Positions 7,440 through 16,064 of a stretch of 64,000 nucleotides of DNA are shown here, one piece after another. The stretch covers positions 1-64,000 of the forward strand of contig DASZAY010000003.1 in the NCBI GenBank assembly GCA_035944555.1. Direction: 5' to 3'. The position numbers and the translations under genes are program-made. Each line of letters opens with the position of its first letter. Position 1 is the first letter of the stretch. A model generated the notes under the pieces. That model was not told the DNA's origin and did not search any database. It saw only the letters and a program-made list of their open reading frames with translations. This stretch comes from CADCWK01 sp035944555. GTDB lineage: Bacteria; Chloroflexota; Chloroflexia; Thermomicrobiales; UBA6265.

Positions 7440-8735
7440 CTACTCCGCCGCCTGGCCTTCCATGGCGGTCGGGGAAGATGCGCCGGATGCCTGTGCCGCC
7501 GCCCGGCGCGCCGTCAGCAGCCCGAGCGCCGCGGCGACCAGCGCCGCCACCCCGCCGACCAGCACACCCCAGCGCGGGCCGGCGTGCTCGCCGATCGCGC
7601 CGATGATCGGCCCGCCGATCGGGGTCGTCCCCAGGAAGGCGATCGACCAGAGCGCCATGACCCGGCCCTGCATCGTCGACCGGGCCGACAGCTGGAGCGT
7701 GACGCTGGCCAGCGACGTGAAGTTCACCGAGAAGAAGCCGACGACGATCATCGCGCCGATCGCCAGCGCCAGGTTGGGTGCTGCCGCCAGCAGGAACATC
7801 GAGCCACCGAACAGCGCCGCGGACCGGACCAGCGTCTTCGGGTCGCGCGCCTTGCGCGAGGCCGTGTACAGCCCGCCGACCACCGCGCCGATGCCCATCC
7901 CGGCTGTCAGCATGGCGTAGCCGGTCTCGCCGTTGCCCAGCGTGAACTCGGCGAACAGGGGCAGGATCACGGTGAACTCGTAGGTGAAGGTCCCGATGAT
8001 CGCCATCATCAGCAGGATGTCGCGCAGCACCGGCGTGGCCGCCACGTAGCGGAAGCCCTCCTGGAGCTGCCCCTTGGCCCGGGGGACGGGCTTGCTCGGG
8101 TGGAGCTCCCTGGCCCGCATCAGCGCCAGCGTCGCGATCACGACACCGAACGACAGCCCGTTGGCGATGAAGCAGACACCGAGCCCGACCGTCGCGACCA
8201 TCACCCCGGCGATCAGCGGGCCGATCACGCGGGCCAGGTTCATCTCGGTCTGGTTGAGCGAGACGGCGTTGCGTAGCAGGTCGTTGCCGACCATCTCGCG
8301 GACGAATGTCTGCCGGGTCGGGTTCTCGAAGACCTTGATCAGCCCGAGGATGGTGGCGATCACGTAGATCATCCACAGCTCGATCGTGCCGGCGACGGTC
8401 AGCGCGCCCATCAGCAGCGAGGCCAGCCCGGAAACCGCCATCACGACGTAGAGGATCTGGCGCTTGGGATAGCGATCGGCGATCAGCCCGCCCCAGGCGC
8501 CGAACAGCAGGACCGGCAGCGTCTGGAGGGCGGTGACGATCCCGAGGGCGGTGCCGGAGCCGGTCAGCTGGAGGACGAGCAGTCCCTGGGCGACCGTCTG
8601 CATCCAGGTGCCGGACAGCGAGACGGCCTGCCCCATGACGAACAGCCGGTAATTGCGGACGGAGAGCGCTGCGAAGGTCGTCTCGCCGAGCGTCTGGCGG
8701 ACGGAGTGGATGGTGGGGAGCTGGCGACGAGCCAA
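7440..8735 (-). CDS. MFS exporter, EntS-like
   Basis: A 431-residue major facilitator transporter with about 12 hydrophobic segments. The motif-A-like loop GGLIADRYPKR after the second helix and the long opening segment (FAALSVRNYRLFVMGQAVSL) are typical of the EntS/enterobactin-exporter-like DHA3 branch. It probably exports a small molecule; the substrate is unknown. The start is TTG at 8735, supported by a perfect AGGAGG on the coding strand (CCTCCT at 8744-8749) with 8-base spacing. It is divergent from the defence cassette beginning at 9140. Confidence 0.8.
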   Translation of the reverse strand: MARRQLPTIHSVRQTLGETTFAALSVRNYRLFVMGQAVSLSGTWMQTVAQGLLVLQLTGSGTALGIVTALQTLPVLLFGAWGGLIADRYPKRQILYVVMAVSGLASLLMGALTVAGTIELWMIYVIATILGLIKVFENPTRQTFVREMVGNDLLRNAVSLNQTEMNLARVIGPLIAGVMVATVGLGVCFIANGLSFGVVIATLALMRARELHPSKPVPRAKGQLQEGFRYVAATPVLRDILLMMAIIGTFTYEFTVILPLFAEFTLGNGETGYAMLTAGMGIGAVVGGLYTASRKARDPKTLVRSAALFGGSMFLLAAAPNLALAIGAMIVVGFFSVNFTSLASVTLQLSARSTMQGRVMALWSIAFLGTTPIGGPIIGAIGEHAGPRWGVLVGGVAALVAAALGLLTARRAAAQASGASSPTAMEGQAAE

Positions 8736-9139
8736 GCGACGGCCCTCCTGCGGGCGGCGTCGGGGTCACGGAGCCGGGCAACGTGGCGACGACGGGAGCG
8801 CATGGGCGGGCGAACGGCCCGGATCCGGGGACGGATGGTCAGGCGGGCGGTGCGTCGCCCGGCGACCGGAATGCCTTCACGATACGGCACCCTCACGAAT
8901 CGCGCCAGCGCATTTCGGAGGAGAAGACAAGTCATTTCTTGGTCGGAGTTGGCTGCAAGCCAGGGAACGAGGATGCGTATCAACGCAGGTCCATGGGCAG
9001 AGGTGACGCCGCGTCTTCCCTGTTCCATACTGACGAACGCTGATACAAGAACGACGGGGTAACGTGTGGGGAAGCAACAACAACCCACATGAACTGCGTC
9101 CGACCAGAACACCGCACGAGGTCGTGCAGGAGGCCACGG
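8736..9139. other. Divergent intergenic region before the defence cassette
   Basis: This 404-base stretch lies between the MFS start and the DUF499 start. It becomes slightly richer in A/T around 8925-9070, where promoters are likely. I could not fix convincing -35 and -10 boxes or an operator palindrome, and I see no coding frame that looks real. Confidence 0.4.
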
Positions 9140-12100
9140 GTGATTCCGTCTTTGCTTGAAGCGTGTGTTCCGCGCCAATCGGTCTTCGATACCAACCTGC
9201 GGGATACCGTCTACAGCCTGGACGACCTTGCATCCATCGATGGTCGCGCCTTCTTCGCCGAGAACTTCGTTACCGGCGGTATGCGAACGCTTCTGACGGA
9301 AGTCTTCTCCCGGATGGACGGAAGTAATCCGGACGCCAACGGCTCGTTCCTCCTGAGCCAGTCAATGGGCGGTGGCAAGACACATAGTCTCCTCGCGCTC
9401 GCACTGCTTGCCCAGGATCCGTCCCTGCGGCCGGACGTCATGGGAGCGTTTGCCACGGTCGGCGACATCGGACCGGTAGCGGTCCTCTCCTTCAGCGGCC
9501 GCCAGAACCCGCAGTTCGGAATCTGGGGCGAGCTTGCCGAGCAGCTCGGTCGACGGGAAGTCCTGGCCCGCTTCTATCAGCCGTTGCAGGCACCGGGCGA
9601 GAGCGACTGGGTTCGGCTGCTCCAGGGCGACCGGACGCTGATCCTGATTGACGAGCTGCCGCCGTACCTCAACCAGGCGCTCCAGGTCACGCTCGGCCAG
9701 AGCACGCTGGCCCATGCCACGCAGTCGGCACTCTCCAACCTGCTGGCGGCAATCAACTCCGGCAAGCTGCCCAACGTCACGCTGGTCCTGACTGACCTGA
9801 GCGGATCGTCATATCAGCTCGCCGACGACCGGCTGACCGGCGTCCTGGGCGATATGGAGAAGGAAGCCGAGCGGACGGTCCAGCCGATCACCCCGGTCCG
9901 GCTCGACACTGCCGAGCTCTACCACATCCTGCGGACGCGGCTGTTCGAACGACTGCCGGACGAGGGCGCCGTCGACGAGGTCGCCGCCGCCTTCCGCCAG
10001 GCAATTGAGGCTGCCGGCCGGACGCTCGACGTGCCGACCGACCGAGCCGCAGAAGTCCAGAGCAGCATCCGTCAGACCTACCCGTTTCACCCGTCCATGC
10101 AGGATATCTTCGCCCGCTTCCGGGAGAACCAGGGGTACCAGCAGACCCGCGCCCTGATCCGGATCATGCGGCAGGTCATCGCTGGGCTCTGGGAGAGCCG
10201 CCTCGCTGGCGAACGGTACCTGATCGGTGTCCAGGATATCGACACCGCCAACCCACGCCTGGCCTCGGAGCTGGACAAGATCAACGATCGCTTCACCAAC
10301 GCCATCGCCCACGACATCTCGAAGTCGGACCGATCGGCCGTCGCCCAGCGGATCGACGGGCCAACCGGGCGCAACGCCGGCGACGCCGCCCGGCTGGTCC
10401 TGATGTCGTCGTTGTCACTGGCGACCAACCCGGTCCTCGGTCTCACCCGGGCGGACATCATCAGCGCCCTTGCCAGCCCCGGCCGGGAAGTCGGTGACCT
10501 CGACGGGGCCCTGCTCCAACTGATCGACGGGGCCTGGTATCTCCACGCCACGGCCGAGGGCCGCCTGCTGTTCCGGTCAACGGAGAACGTCCGTGCCCGG
10601 TTAGAGGACAGTGTCAAGAACGTCATCGGCGACACCGTCCGGACCGAGATCGGGAAGCGGCTGGCAGAGCTCTACAAGCCGACCGCCCGTGACGTCTATC
10701 AGGACGTCCAGGCGCTCCCCGACCTGCGCGAGCTGACCAACACCATTGACCGGACGGTGCTGATCATCGCTCGGCCGGAGGAGCCTGGCAGCACGATCCT
10801 GACGGATTACTACAACTCGCTTCCGTACAAGAACAGGGTCCTGCTCGTGACCAGCCGGCCGGCCGAGTACGACGTGGTCGTCCAGCGGACGCGCTACCTG
10901 ATCGCTACCCGGCAGATGGTGCGGGAGTTCGAGCAGGGTCAGTACCGACCCGATGATCCGCAGTTACTCGAGGCGCGCGATCTCGCGACGCGGTACGACG
11001 CCAACTTCTACCAGGCGCTGCGGGAGGCCTTCTTCACCCTCCGCTCACCGGGACGGAATGGGCTGCTCCAGACCGAGTTCAGCCCGGAGTACGACGGCAA
11101 CCGCTTCCGAGGCGAGGACGTGATCCGGCAGGCGCTCGTTGATCGCAGCCAGTACGTTGCGCCGGTCGACATGATGACCGATCGCTTCCGTGAGCGGATC
11201 GAGCGCGAACTGTGGCCGGCCGAGAGCAAGGCGGTCGCCTGGGCCCAGATTCGGACCGAGGCCGCCCAGCAGCCTGGCTTCCCCATGCACCAGCCGGCCA
11301 AGCTGGACGATGTCCGCGACCAGGCCGTCCAGCGTGGGCAGTGGCGCCTGGTCGACGAGGGCCGGTTCGTTGAGCGCGGCCCGTTCGAGCGAGAGAAGGC
11401 TCGTGTCTCGGCGCCGCGCGTAATCGGCGAGCCGGACCCGGAGACGGGCGCGGTGACGATCGAGGTCAAACCGGTCAATGCCGACATCGTCCGGTTCATC
11501 TCCGCCGATGGGGCGAGCCAGATTGTCGAGAACGGCAAGATCACTGTCACCGACCTCGCGGGCCGCTTCGTCGCCGAGGACTCGACCGGCGCCTATGAAT
11601 CGGCGGATCCGGTTGCCTGGGAGAACCGCATTACGCTCCGGTTTGACACGCATCAGGACGGCAACGGGCGCCGGGTCGAGCTCAAGGCCGTCCCCCCGGC
11701 GCCGATCCGCTACACCACCGACCAGTCCAGCCCGATCAACAGCGGTCAGCCCTACACCGGCCCGATCGCGATCAGCAATGCGGCGACGACCATCCGGGCG
11801 GTGGCCGAGGCCGATGGGATTCGATCGGCAGTTGAGACGTTCGAGATCCAGGACACCGGCGGCCAGGAAGTGACGGTCGATCCGCGCCGGCCCGCCGAGT
11901 GGCGGCGCAGGCTGGTCGCCTCGTCGACGGCCGATACCTTCGCGCTGTTGCGCCAGTTGGAGCAGGCGACAGCGACGGTCGCCGGGATCGAGTTGACCGC
12001 CGAGTCGGCGATCAACTACTCGCTGTGGCAGGTCGATGAGGGCGTCACGCTGACCGTCGCCGAGGTGCGGCAGGTGGCGGACGTTCTGACGACCATCCAT

Positions 12101-12223
12101 CTGGGCTGGAACCTGCGGGTGGAGATTGCCCGGACCGAGTATGCGCAGGGATCGGATCTGCTCGACATCGTTCGGGAGCGCAAGCTCGAGATTCGGCCCA
12201 ACGAGTTGAGGCAGGGCGGATGA
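9140..12223 (+). CDS. DUF499 AAA+ ATPase of anti-phage cassette (BrxC/PglY-like)
   Basis: A 1027-residue protein of the DUF499 family (COG1483), large P-loop ATPases found in defence islands and related to BREX BrxC/PglY. The opening MIPSLLEACVPRQSVFDTNL is family-typical. Walker A is QSMGGGKTHSL near residues 72-81 and Walker B is LILIDELPPYL near 167-177. Near residues 850-905 a segment (YTTDQSSPIN, PYTGPIAISNAATTIRAVA) looks like a chitobiase/hexosaminidase-C-type beta-sandwich, unusual in a cytoplasmic ATPase. The start is GTG at 9140, six bases after a perfect AGGAGG (9128-9133). The stop overlaps the next ATG by four bases (ATGA), implying coupled translation. Likely the energy-using core of the system. 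Confidence 0.85.
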   Translation: MIPSLLEACVPRQSVFDTNLRDTVYSLDDLASIDGRAFFAENFVTGGMRTLLTEVFSRMDGSNPDANGSFLLSQSMGGGKTHSLLALALLAQDPSLRPDVMGAFATVGDIGPVAVLSFSGRQNPQFGIWGELAEQLGRREVLARFYQPLQAPGESDWVRLLQGDRTLILIDELPPYLNQALQVTLGQSTLAHATQSALSNLLAAINSGKLPNVTLVLTDLSGSSYQLADDRLTGVLGDMEKEAERTVQPITPVRLDTAELYHILRTRLFERLPDEGAVDEVAAAFRQAIEAAGRTLDVPTDRAAEVQSSIRQTYPFHPSMQDIFARFRENQGYQQTRALIRIMRQVIAGLWESRLAGERYLIGVQDIDTANPRLASELDKINDRFTNAIAHDISKSDRSAVAQRIDGPTGRNAGDAARLVLMSSLSLATNPVLGLTRADIISALASPGREVGDLDGALLQLIDGAWYLHATAEGRLLFRSTENVRARLEDSVKNVIGDTVRTEIGKRLAELYKPTARDVYQDVQALPDLRELTNTIDRTVLIIARPEEPGSTILTDYYNSLPYKNRVLLVTSRPAEYDVVVQRTRYLIATRQMVREFEQGQYRPDDPQLLEARDLATRYDANFYQALREAFFTLRSPGRNGLLQTEFSPEYDGNRFRGEDVIRQALVDRSQYVAPVDMMTDRFRERIERELWPAESKAVAWAQIRTEAAQQPGFPMHQPAKLDDVRDQAVQRGQWRLVDEGRFVERGPFEREKARVSAPRVIGEPDPETGAVTIEVKPVNADIVRFISADGASQIVENGKITVTDLAGRFVAEDSTGAYESADPVAWENRITLRFDTHQDGNGRRVELKAVPPAPIRYTTDQSSPINSGQPYTGPIAISNAATTIRAVAEADGIRSAVETFEIQDTGGQEVTVDPRRPAEWRRRLVASSTADTFALLRQLEQATATVAGIELTAESAINYSLWQVDEGVTLTVAEVRQVADVLTTIHLGWNLRVEIARTEYAQGSDLLDIVRERKLEIRPNELRQGG

Positions 12224-12912
12224 GCGGCTCACGCGGCTTCGGCTACCAGCCGGAGCGATCCGGCGGCTACCACTTCGAGGTCCGGCCCACTGCCGGAGGT
12301 GGAGGTGGTATCACCGTCGTCGAGCGGTTTGGCGCCGGGATGGCGCTGGACGGCCAAGCATCCTCCGATGAGGCGCGCGAGCGGGCTCGGCTGACCGCCG
12401 CACGTTGGGAGGCGGTCCAGGGAGCTGTCGCGGCCGACTTCAATCAGCGCCTCCAGGGCGCGCGGCTTCGGCCCGGCCGCTGGCTCAAGGGTGTCACACC
12501 ACTGGCGCCGCACTTCGGCAAGGAGCTGGTCCTGCTTGCCTGGGCGATTGATGACCAGGATCCGACGGTGATCGGCCGGATGCTGGCCAACTGGCGCGGG
12601 TTGGCGCCCGAGGAGCGGTGGTGGTTCTACACCACCATCAATGCTTCTCCCCGGTCGCGGACGATCCCCGATGGCGCTTCCCACGGCTGGCGAGCGGCGA
12701 TCAAGGTCGCCTTCCTCGACGATCCTCGTGACGTCGGACTGGAGTCGCTCCGCATCGCCGCCGAGCCATCGCCCGTTGACGAGATACCTGATCAAGAGCG
12801 GCTGCTACGACCAGTCAACAGCCGACGAGGCCGTTCTCCGGCGCAGGAACCGGGAGCGGTCCAGGGCCGGCTGTTCGCCGAGCCGGATGCGCCCGACTAC
12901 GATGCTTCCTGA
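12220..12912 (+). CDS. DUF3780-like small protein of anti-phage cassette
   Basis: This 230-residue protein overlaps the DUF499 gene by ATGA. The core (PHFGKELVLLAWAIDD, then NWRGLAPEERWWFYTTIN and GWRAAIKVAF) matches my memory of DUF3780, a small protein that accompanies DUF499 and DUF1156 genes in defence islands. Position in the gene order also fits. The last ~45 residues are charged and disordered. No catalytic motif is visible; it is probably an adaptor or regulator of the ATPase. Family call moderate, role inferred. Confidence 0.65.
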   Translation: MSGSRGFGYQPERSGGYHFEVRPTAGGGGGITVVERFGAGMALDGQASSDEARERARLTAARWEAVQGAVAADFNQRLQGARLRPGRWLKGVTPLAPHFGKELVLLAWAIDDQDPTVIGRMLANWRGLAPEERWWFYTTINASPRSRTIPDGASHGWRAAIKVAFLDDPRDVGLESLRIAAEPSPVDEIPDQERLLRPVNSRRGRSPAQEPGAVQGRLFAEPDAPDYDAS

Positions 12913-12936
12913 CCCATCTCAACCTAGAACATTGAT

Positions 12937-12955
12937 TTCCGCAGGCTTAGCGGAA
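12937..12955 (+). promoter_or_regulatory. Small hairpin between cassette genes 2 and 3
   Basis: TTCCGC at 12937-12942 and GCGGAA at 12950-12955 form a 6-bp stem in the 67-base gap before the DUF1156 gene. It is weak and could modulate read-through or RNA stability. Confidence 0.3.
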
Positions 12956-12979
12956 CCATCCCACTGAGAGACGCAGGCC

Positions 12980-15904
12980 ATGACCTCCCCCACTGAAAGC
13001 ACTCGCGTCGCCGAGCAGATTACCGCCCCGCATCAGCGCAGCTACATTGAGGTTGACTTCCCTGTCGCAGAGTTGTCAGATGAGTGCTACAAAGAAAAGA
13101 AGGCTGGCTCCACGCAGTCGCTGACAAGTCTCGGTAAGTGGTGGGGGCGAAAGCAGTTACTTTTGGTCAGGGCTATTATCCTTGGGCTCCTGATGCCCGC
13201 ATCAAAGGATCCGGAAGGCGACCGTGCGACGTTCTTGGCACTAATGACGATGGATGACGATGGTCTCCTTCGGCGTCGTACAAAAACAATCTCAGCAAGA
13301 GAAGTCGAGGCGGCTCTTCCTGGTGAAGCTACATCTCGCGCGATTAGTAAGGGTCAGTGGATCAGTGGTACCACTGCACTTGTTCGCCGACACTTGCAAG
13401 ACCAAGCATTTCTAACGCTGCCCTACGCGGAACGTCTTACGTTCTGTGTCCGCCCTGAAGAAATTGATGGTCCATCGCCTGAGGCTTGGTTGCGGATTAA
13501 CGCACACCTTGCCACTAACGCAGCCACTCTCCAAGACATTGTGGAAGAATTAGGGCGTCGTCGATTTGGGCATTGTCCCCGTGTCGGCGACGCGTTTTCC
13601 GGAGGCGGCTCAATCCCTTTCGAGGCGGCTCGACTCGGATGTTCAGTCAGCGCGTCAGACATCAATCCGGTTGCTGGTCTCTTGACTTGGTCGGCATTGA
13701 ATGTTGTTGGTGGCGGAGAGGCGGTCGTTAGTGAAGTTCGAGCGGCGCAACGGGATATTTACGAATCCGTCAAGCACCAGTTCGACGCGTGGGGCATCGA
13801 ACGAAACGAGGAGGGCTGGCTAGCCGAGGCTTACTTGTATTGCAGCGAGGTGCGTGACGCTCGTACTGGTTGGACGGTTCCACTTATCCCTAACATGGTG
13901 ATCTCTCAGAAGCACAGAGTCTATGTCAAGTTGCTACCGAATCAAGCCAATCGTGGCTTCGATATCGACATTCTGAGTGGGGCTAGCCAGCATGAGATCA
14001 GCGAATCCGCTCACGAAAGAACCTGGGAGAATGGAGTTCGTACGCCGGTGGATCGAAATGGTCATTGGCTTGCACCGCATCAACGGACCTCAACGTCTAT
14101 TGTTCAATTGCGTGGTGCCGAGGGTCTTCGTCGCTGGACCAACGACGACCTTGTCCCACGGTCAAGCGATGTCTTCCAGGAGCGGCTCTACTGCATCCGA
14201 TGGCGCGACCCAGTAACTGGTGAACGGCACTATCGCTCTCCGACTGTCGAGGACCTTGACCGAGACCAGTACGTCCTAGAATTGCTAAGTGAGCGATTCG
14301 CCGATTGGCAGGCACAAGGTTACATTCCTAGCCAAGAGATCGAACCAGGCGCAAAGACTGATGAGCCCATTAGAACCCGCGGATGGACTTATTGGCACCA
14401 TCTCTTCAATCCTCGCCAGCTCTTGCTTATTGGCTTGATCGCCAGTAACGTTGCGGGCAGTGATCCAACGATAAGTAAGTCGATTCTTTTGTCAATCGGT
14501 CGGGCCGCAAACTGGGATAGTCGCCTGTCGCGATGGAATTCCCATCCAAGCAAGGATCAACCGGAAGACACCTTTTACAATCAAGCTCTTAACACGCTTC
14601 TCACTTATGCCACTCGGTCAAGTTTGGCGTTGGAACGCATTTTCTGCTCGTTTCCCGACGCATCGGTTGTGAGAACCGGTCATTCAGTCAAGCTGGCTGA
14701 TGCAAGGTTGATAGACATTGAGAACGATCTTTGGATTACTGACCCTGGCTACGGCGATGCCGTCAATTACGACGAGGTGTCCGAGTTCTTCTTGGCGTGG
14801 TACGACAAGCAATTGCCGAAAATCTTTCCAGATTGGTATGGCGATTCTCGTAGAAGTCAGAACATCAAAGGTGAGGGCGAGCAATTCCGGCTTAGGCTAA
14901 CCGACGCCTATGCCAATCTTACTCGGCACATGCCGGACGATGGCTACCAAATCATCATGTTCGTCCATCAAGACCCGGCCGTCTGGGCCGACGTCGGACT
15001 TACTATCTGGGGAGCTGGCCTTCAGGTCGTTAATGCCTGGACAGTCGCGACGGAGACAGGAGCTACTGGGATACGGCAAGGCAACTACGTCCACGGCACT
15101 GTCTGCCTGGTCCTGCGCAAGCGGGCCGGCGACAGCTACGGGTATCTGTCCGACATCTACCCCGAGGTTGAGGCCGAGGTGAAGCGGCAGCTGGACGAGA
15201 TGCGGGCGATCGACGATGACGCTGATCCCAGCTTCGGCGACGCCGACTACCAGTTGGCCGCCTACGCCGCTGCCCTTCGCGTCCTGACCCAGTACAGCGA
15301 GATCGACGAAATCGATATCAAACGGGAGCTGGGTCGACCTAGGACCAAGGGCGAGAAGTCTCCGATAACCCGGCTGATTGAGCAGGCTGTCGACATCGCG
15401 ACCAATGCGATTGTCCCGCGTGGCATGGAGCCGCGGACATGGCGCCGGCTCGGCCCGGATGAGCGGCTCTACCTCAAGGCGGTTGAGACCGAGGCTGGTG
15501 GTGAGAAGCGCAGCGGCGTCTACCAGGAACTGGCACGCTCGTTCGGCGCCACCGAAGTCAAGGACCTCTACGCCTCCACCAGGGCCAACGCCGTCCGGTT
15601 CAAGGCCCCCTCGGAGTTCCGCTCGCGCTGGGTAGCAGAGCCGGGCAAGGAAGGCTTCGCTGGCTCGACGCTCCGCCAGCTATTGCTGGCCATCTTCCGG
15701 ACAGCCGAGCACGAGGAGCTGGACCCGCGTCCGGCCCGGCAGCAGCTGGCCAATGACTACGGCCCTGCCTACTGGCAGGAGCGCGACCGGATGATCGAGC
15801 TACTCGTCTTTCTCCGCCGCCATAGCGATCGTCTGCCGCACTGGGAGCGGGACAACGCCGCGATCGACGCCCTGATCGGATCGCTGCGCAGCCATAGGGT
15901 CTAG
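12980..15904 (+). CDS. DUF1156 adenine-type DNA methyltransferase of anti-phage cassette
   Basis: A 974-residue COG1743/DUF1156 protein. The N-terminal DUF1156 signature is FPVAELSDECYKEKKAG followed by GKWWGRKQLLLVRA. The SAM-binding motif is GDAFSGGGSIPFEAARLG near residues 198-216, followed by SASDINPVA. The catalytic motif IV position near residue 587 reads DPGYGDAVNYDEVSEFF, with Gly where DPPY is usual. It probably methylates adenine to mark self DNA. Base composition is odd: 13261-13320 is 32/60 G+C, against 43/60 at 15421-15480, and the low-GC stretch covers roughly residues 20-690. GAGAG precedes the ATG. No nuclease domain is visible. Confidence 0.85.
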   Translation: MTSPTESTRVAEQITAPHQRSYIEVDFPVAELSDECYKEKKAGSTQSLTSLGKWWGRKQLLLVRAIILGLLMPASKDPEGDRATFLALMTMDDDGLLRRRTKTISAREVEAALPGEATSRAISKGQWISGTTALVRRHLQDQAFLTLPYAERLTFCVRPEEIDGPSPEAWLRINAHLATNAATLQDIVEELGRRRFGHCPRVGDAFSGGGSIPFEAARLGCSVSASDINPVAGLLTWSALNVVGGGEAVVSEVRAAQRDIYESVKHQFDAWGIERNEEGWLAEAYLYCSEVRDARTGWTVPLIPNMVISQKHRVYVKLLPNQANRGFDIDILSGASQHEISESAHERTWENGVRTPVDRNGHWLAPHQRTSTSIVQLRGAEGLRRWTNDDLVPRSSDVFQERLYCIRWRDPVTGERHYRSPTVEDLDRDQYVLELLSERFADWQAQGYIPSQEIEPGAKTDEPIRTRGWTYWHHLFNPRQLLLIGLIASNVAGSDPTISKSILLSIGRAANWDSRLSRWNSHPSKDQPEDTFYNQALNTLLTYATRSSLALERIFCSFPDASVVRTGHSVKLADARLIDIENDLWITDPGYGDAVNYDEVSEFFLAWYDKQLPKIFPDWYGDSRRSQNIKGEGEQFRLRLTDAYANLTRHMPDDGYQIIMFVHQDPAVWADVGLTIWGAGLQVVNAWTVATETGATGIRQGNYVHGTVCLVLRKRAGDSYGYLSDIYPEVEAEVKRQLDEMRAIDDDADPSFGDADYQLAAYAAALRVLTQYSEIDEIDIKRELGRPRTKGEKSPITRLIEQAVDIATNAIVPRGMEPRTWRRLGPDERLYLKAVETEAGGEKRSGVYQELARSFGATEVKDLYASTRANAVRFKAPSEFRSRWVAEPGKEGFAGSTLRQLLLAIFRTAEHEELDPRPARQQLANDYGPAYWQERDRMIELLVFLRRHSDRLPHWERDNAAIDALIGSLRSHRV

Positions 15905-16064
15905 CACGGGACGCCAGGACGAGTCGGAAGTTAGGCGCTGTACCGGAACGAACCTGCATGACATGACGTGATTCCTCTCCTCACGACTGGAAGGGGCATC
16001 CTGGCAACCGCCTTCCCCCCTGCCCTCGGCCATTCATGGCCCGAGAGAACTTGAAGGAACCGCC

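Noticed and set aside
12980..15904. Mobile element insertion explaining the low-GC stretch
   Set aside because: No transposase, terminal repeats or target duplication; the frame stays intact and shows the methyltransferase motif I and a modified motif IV (DPGY).
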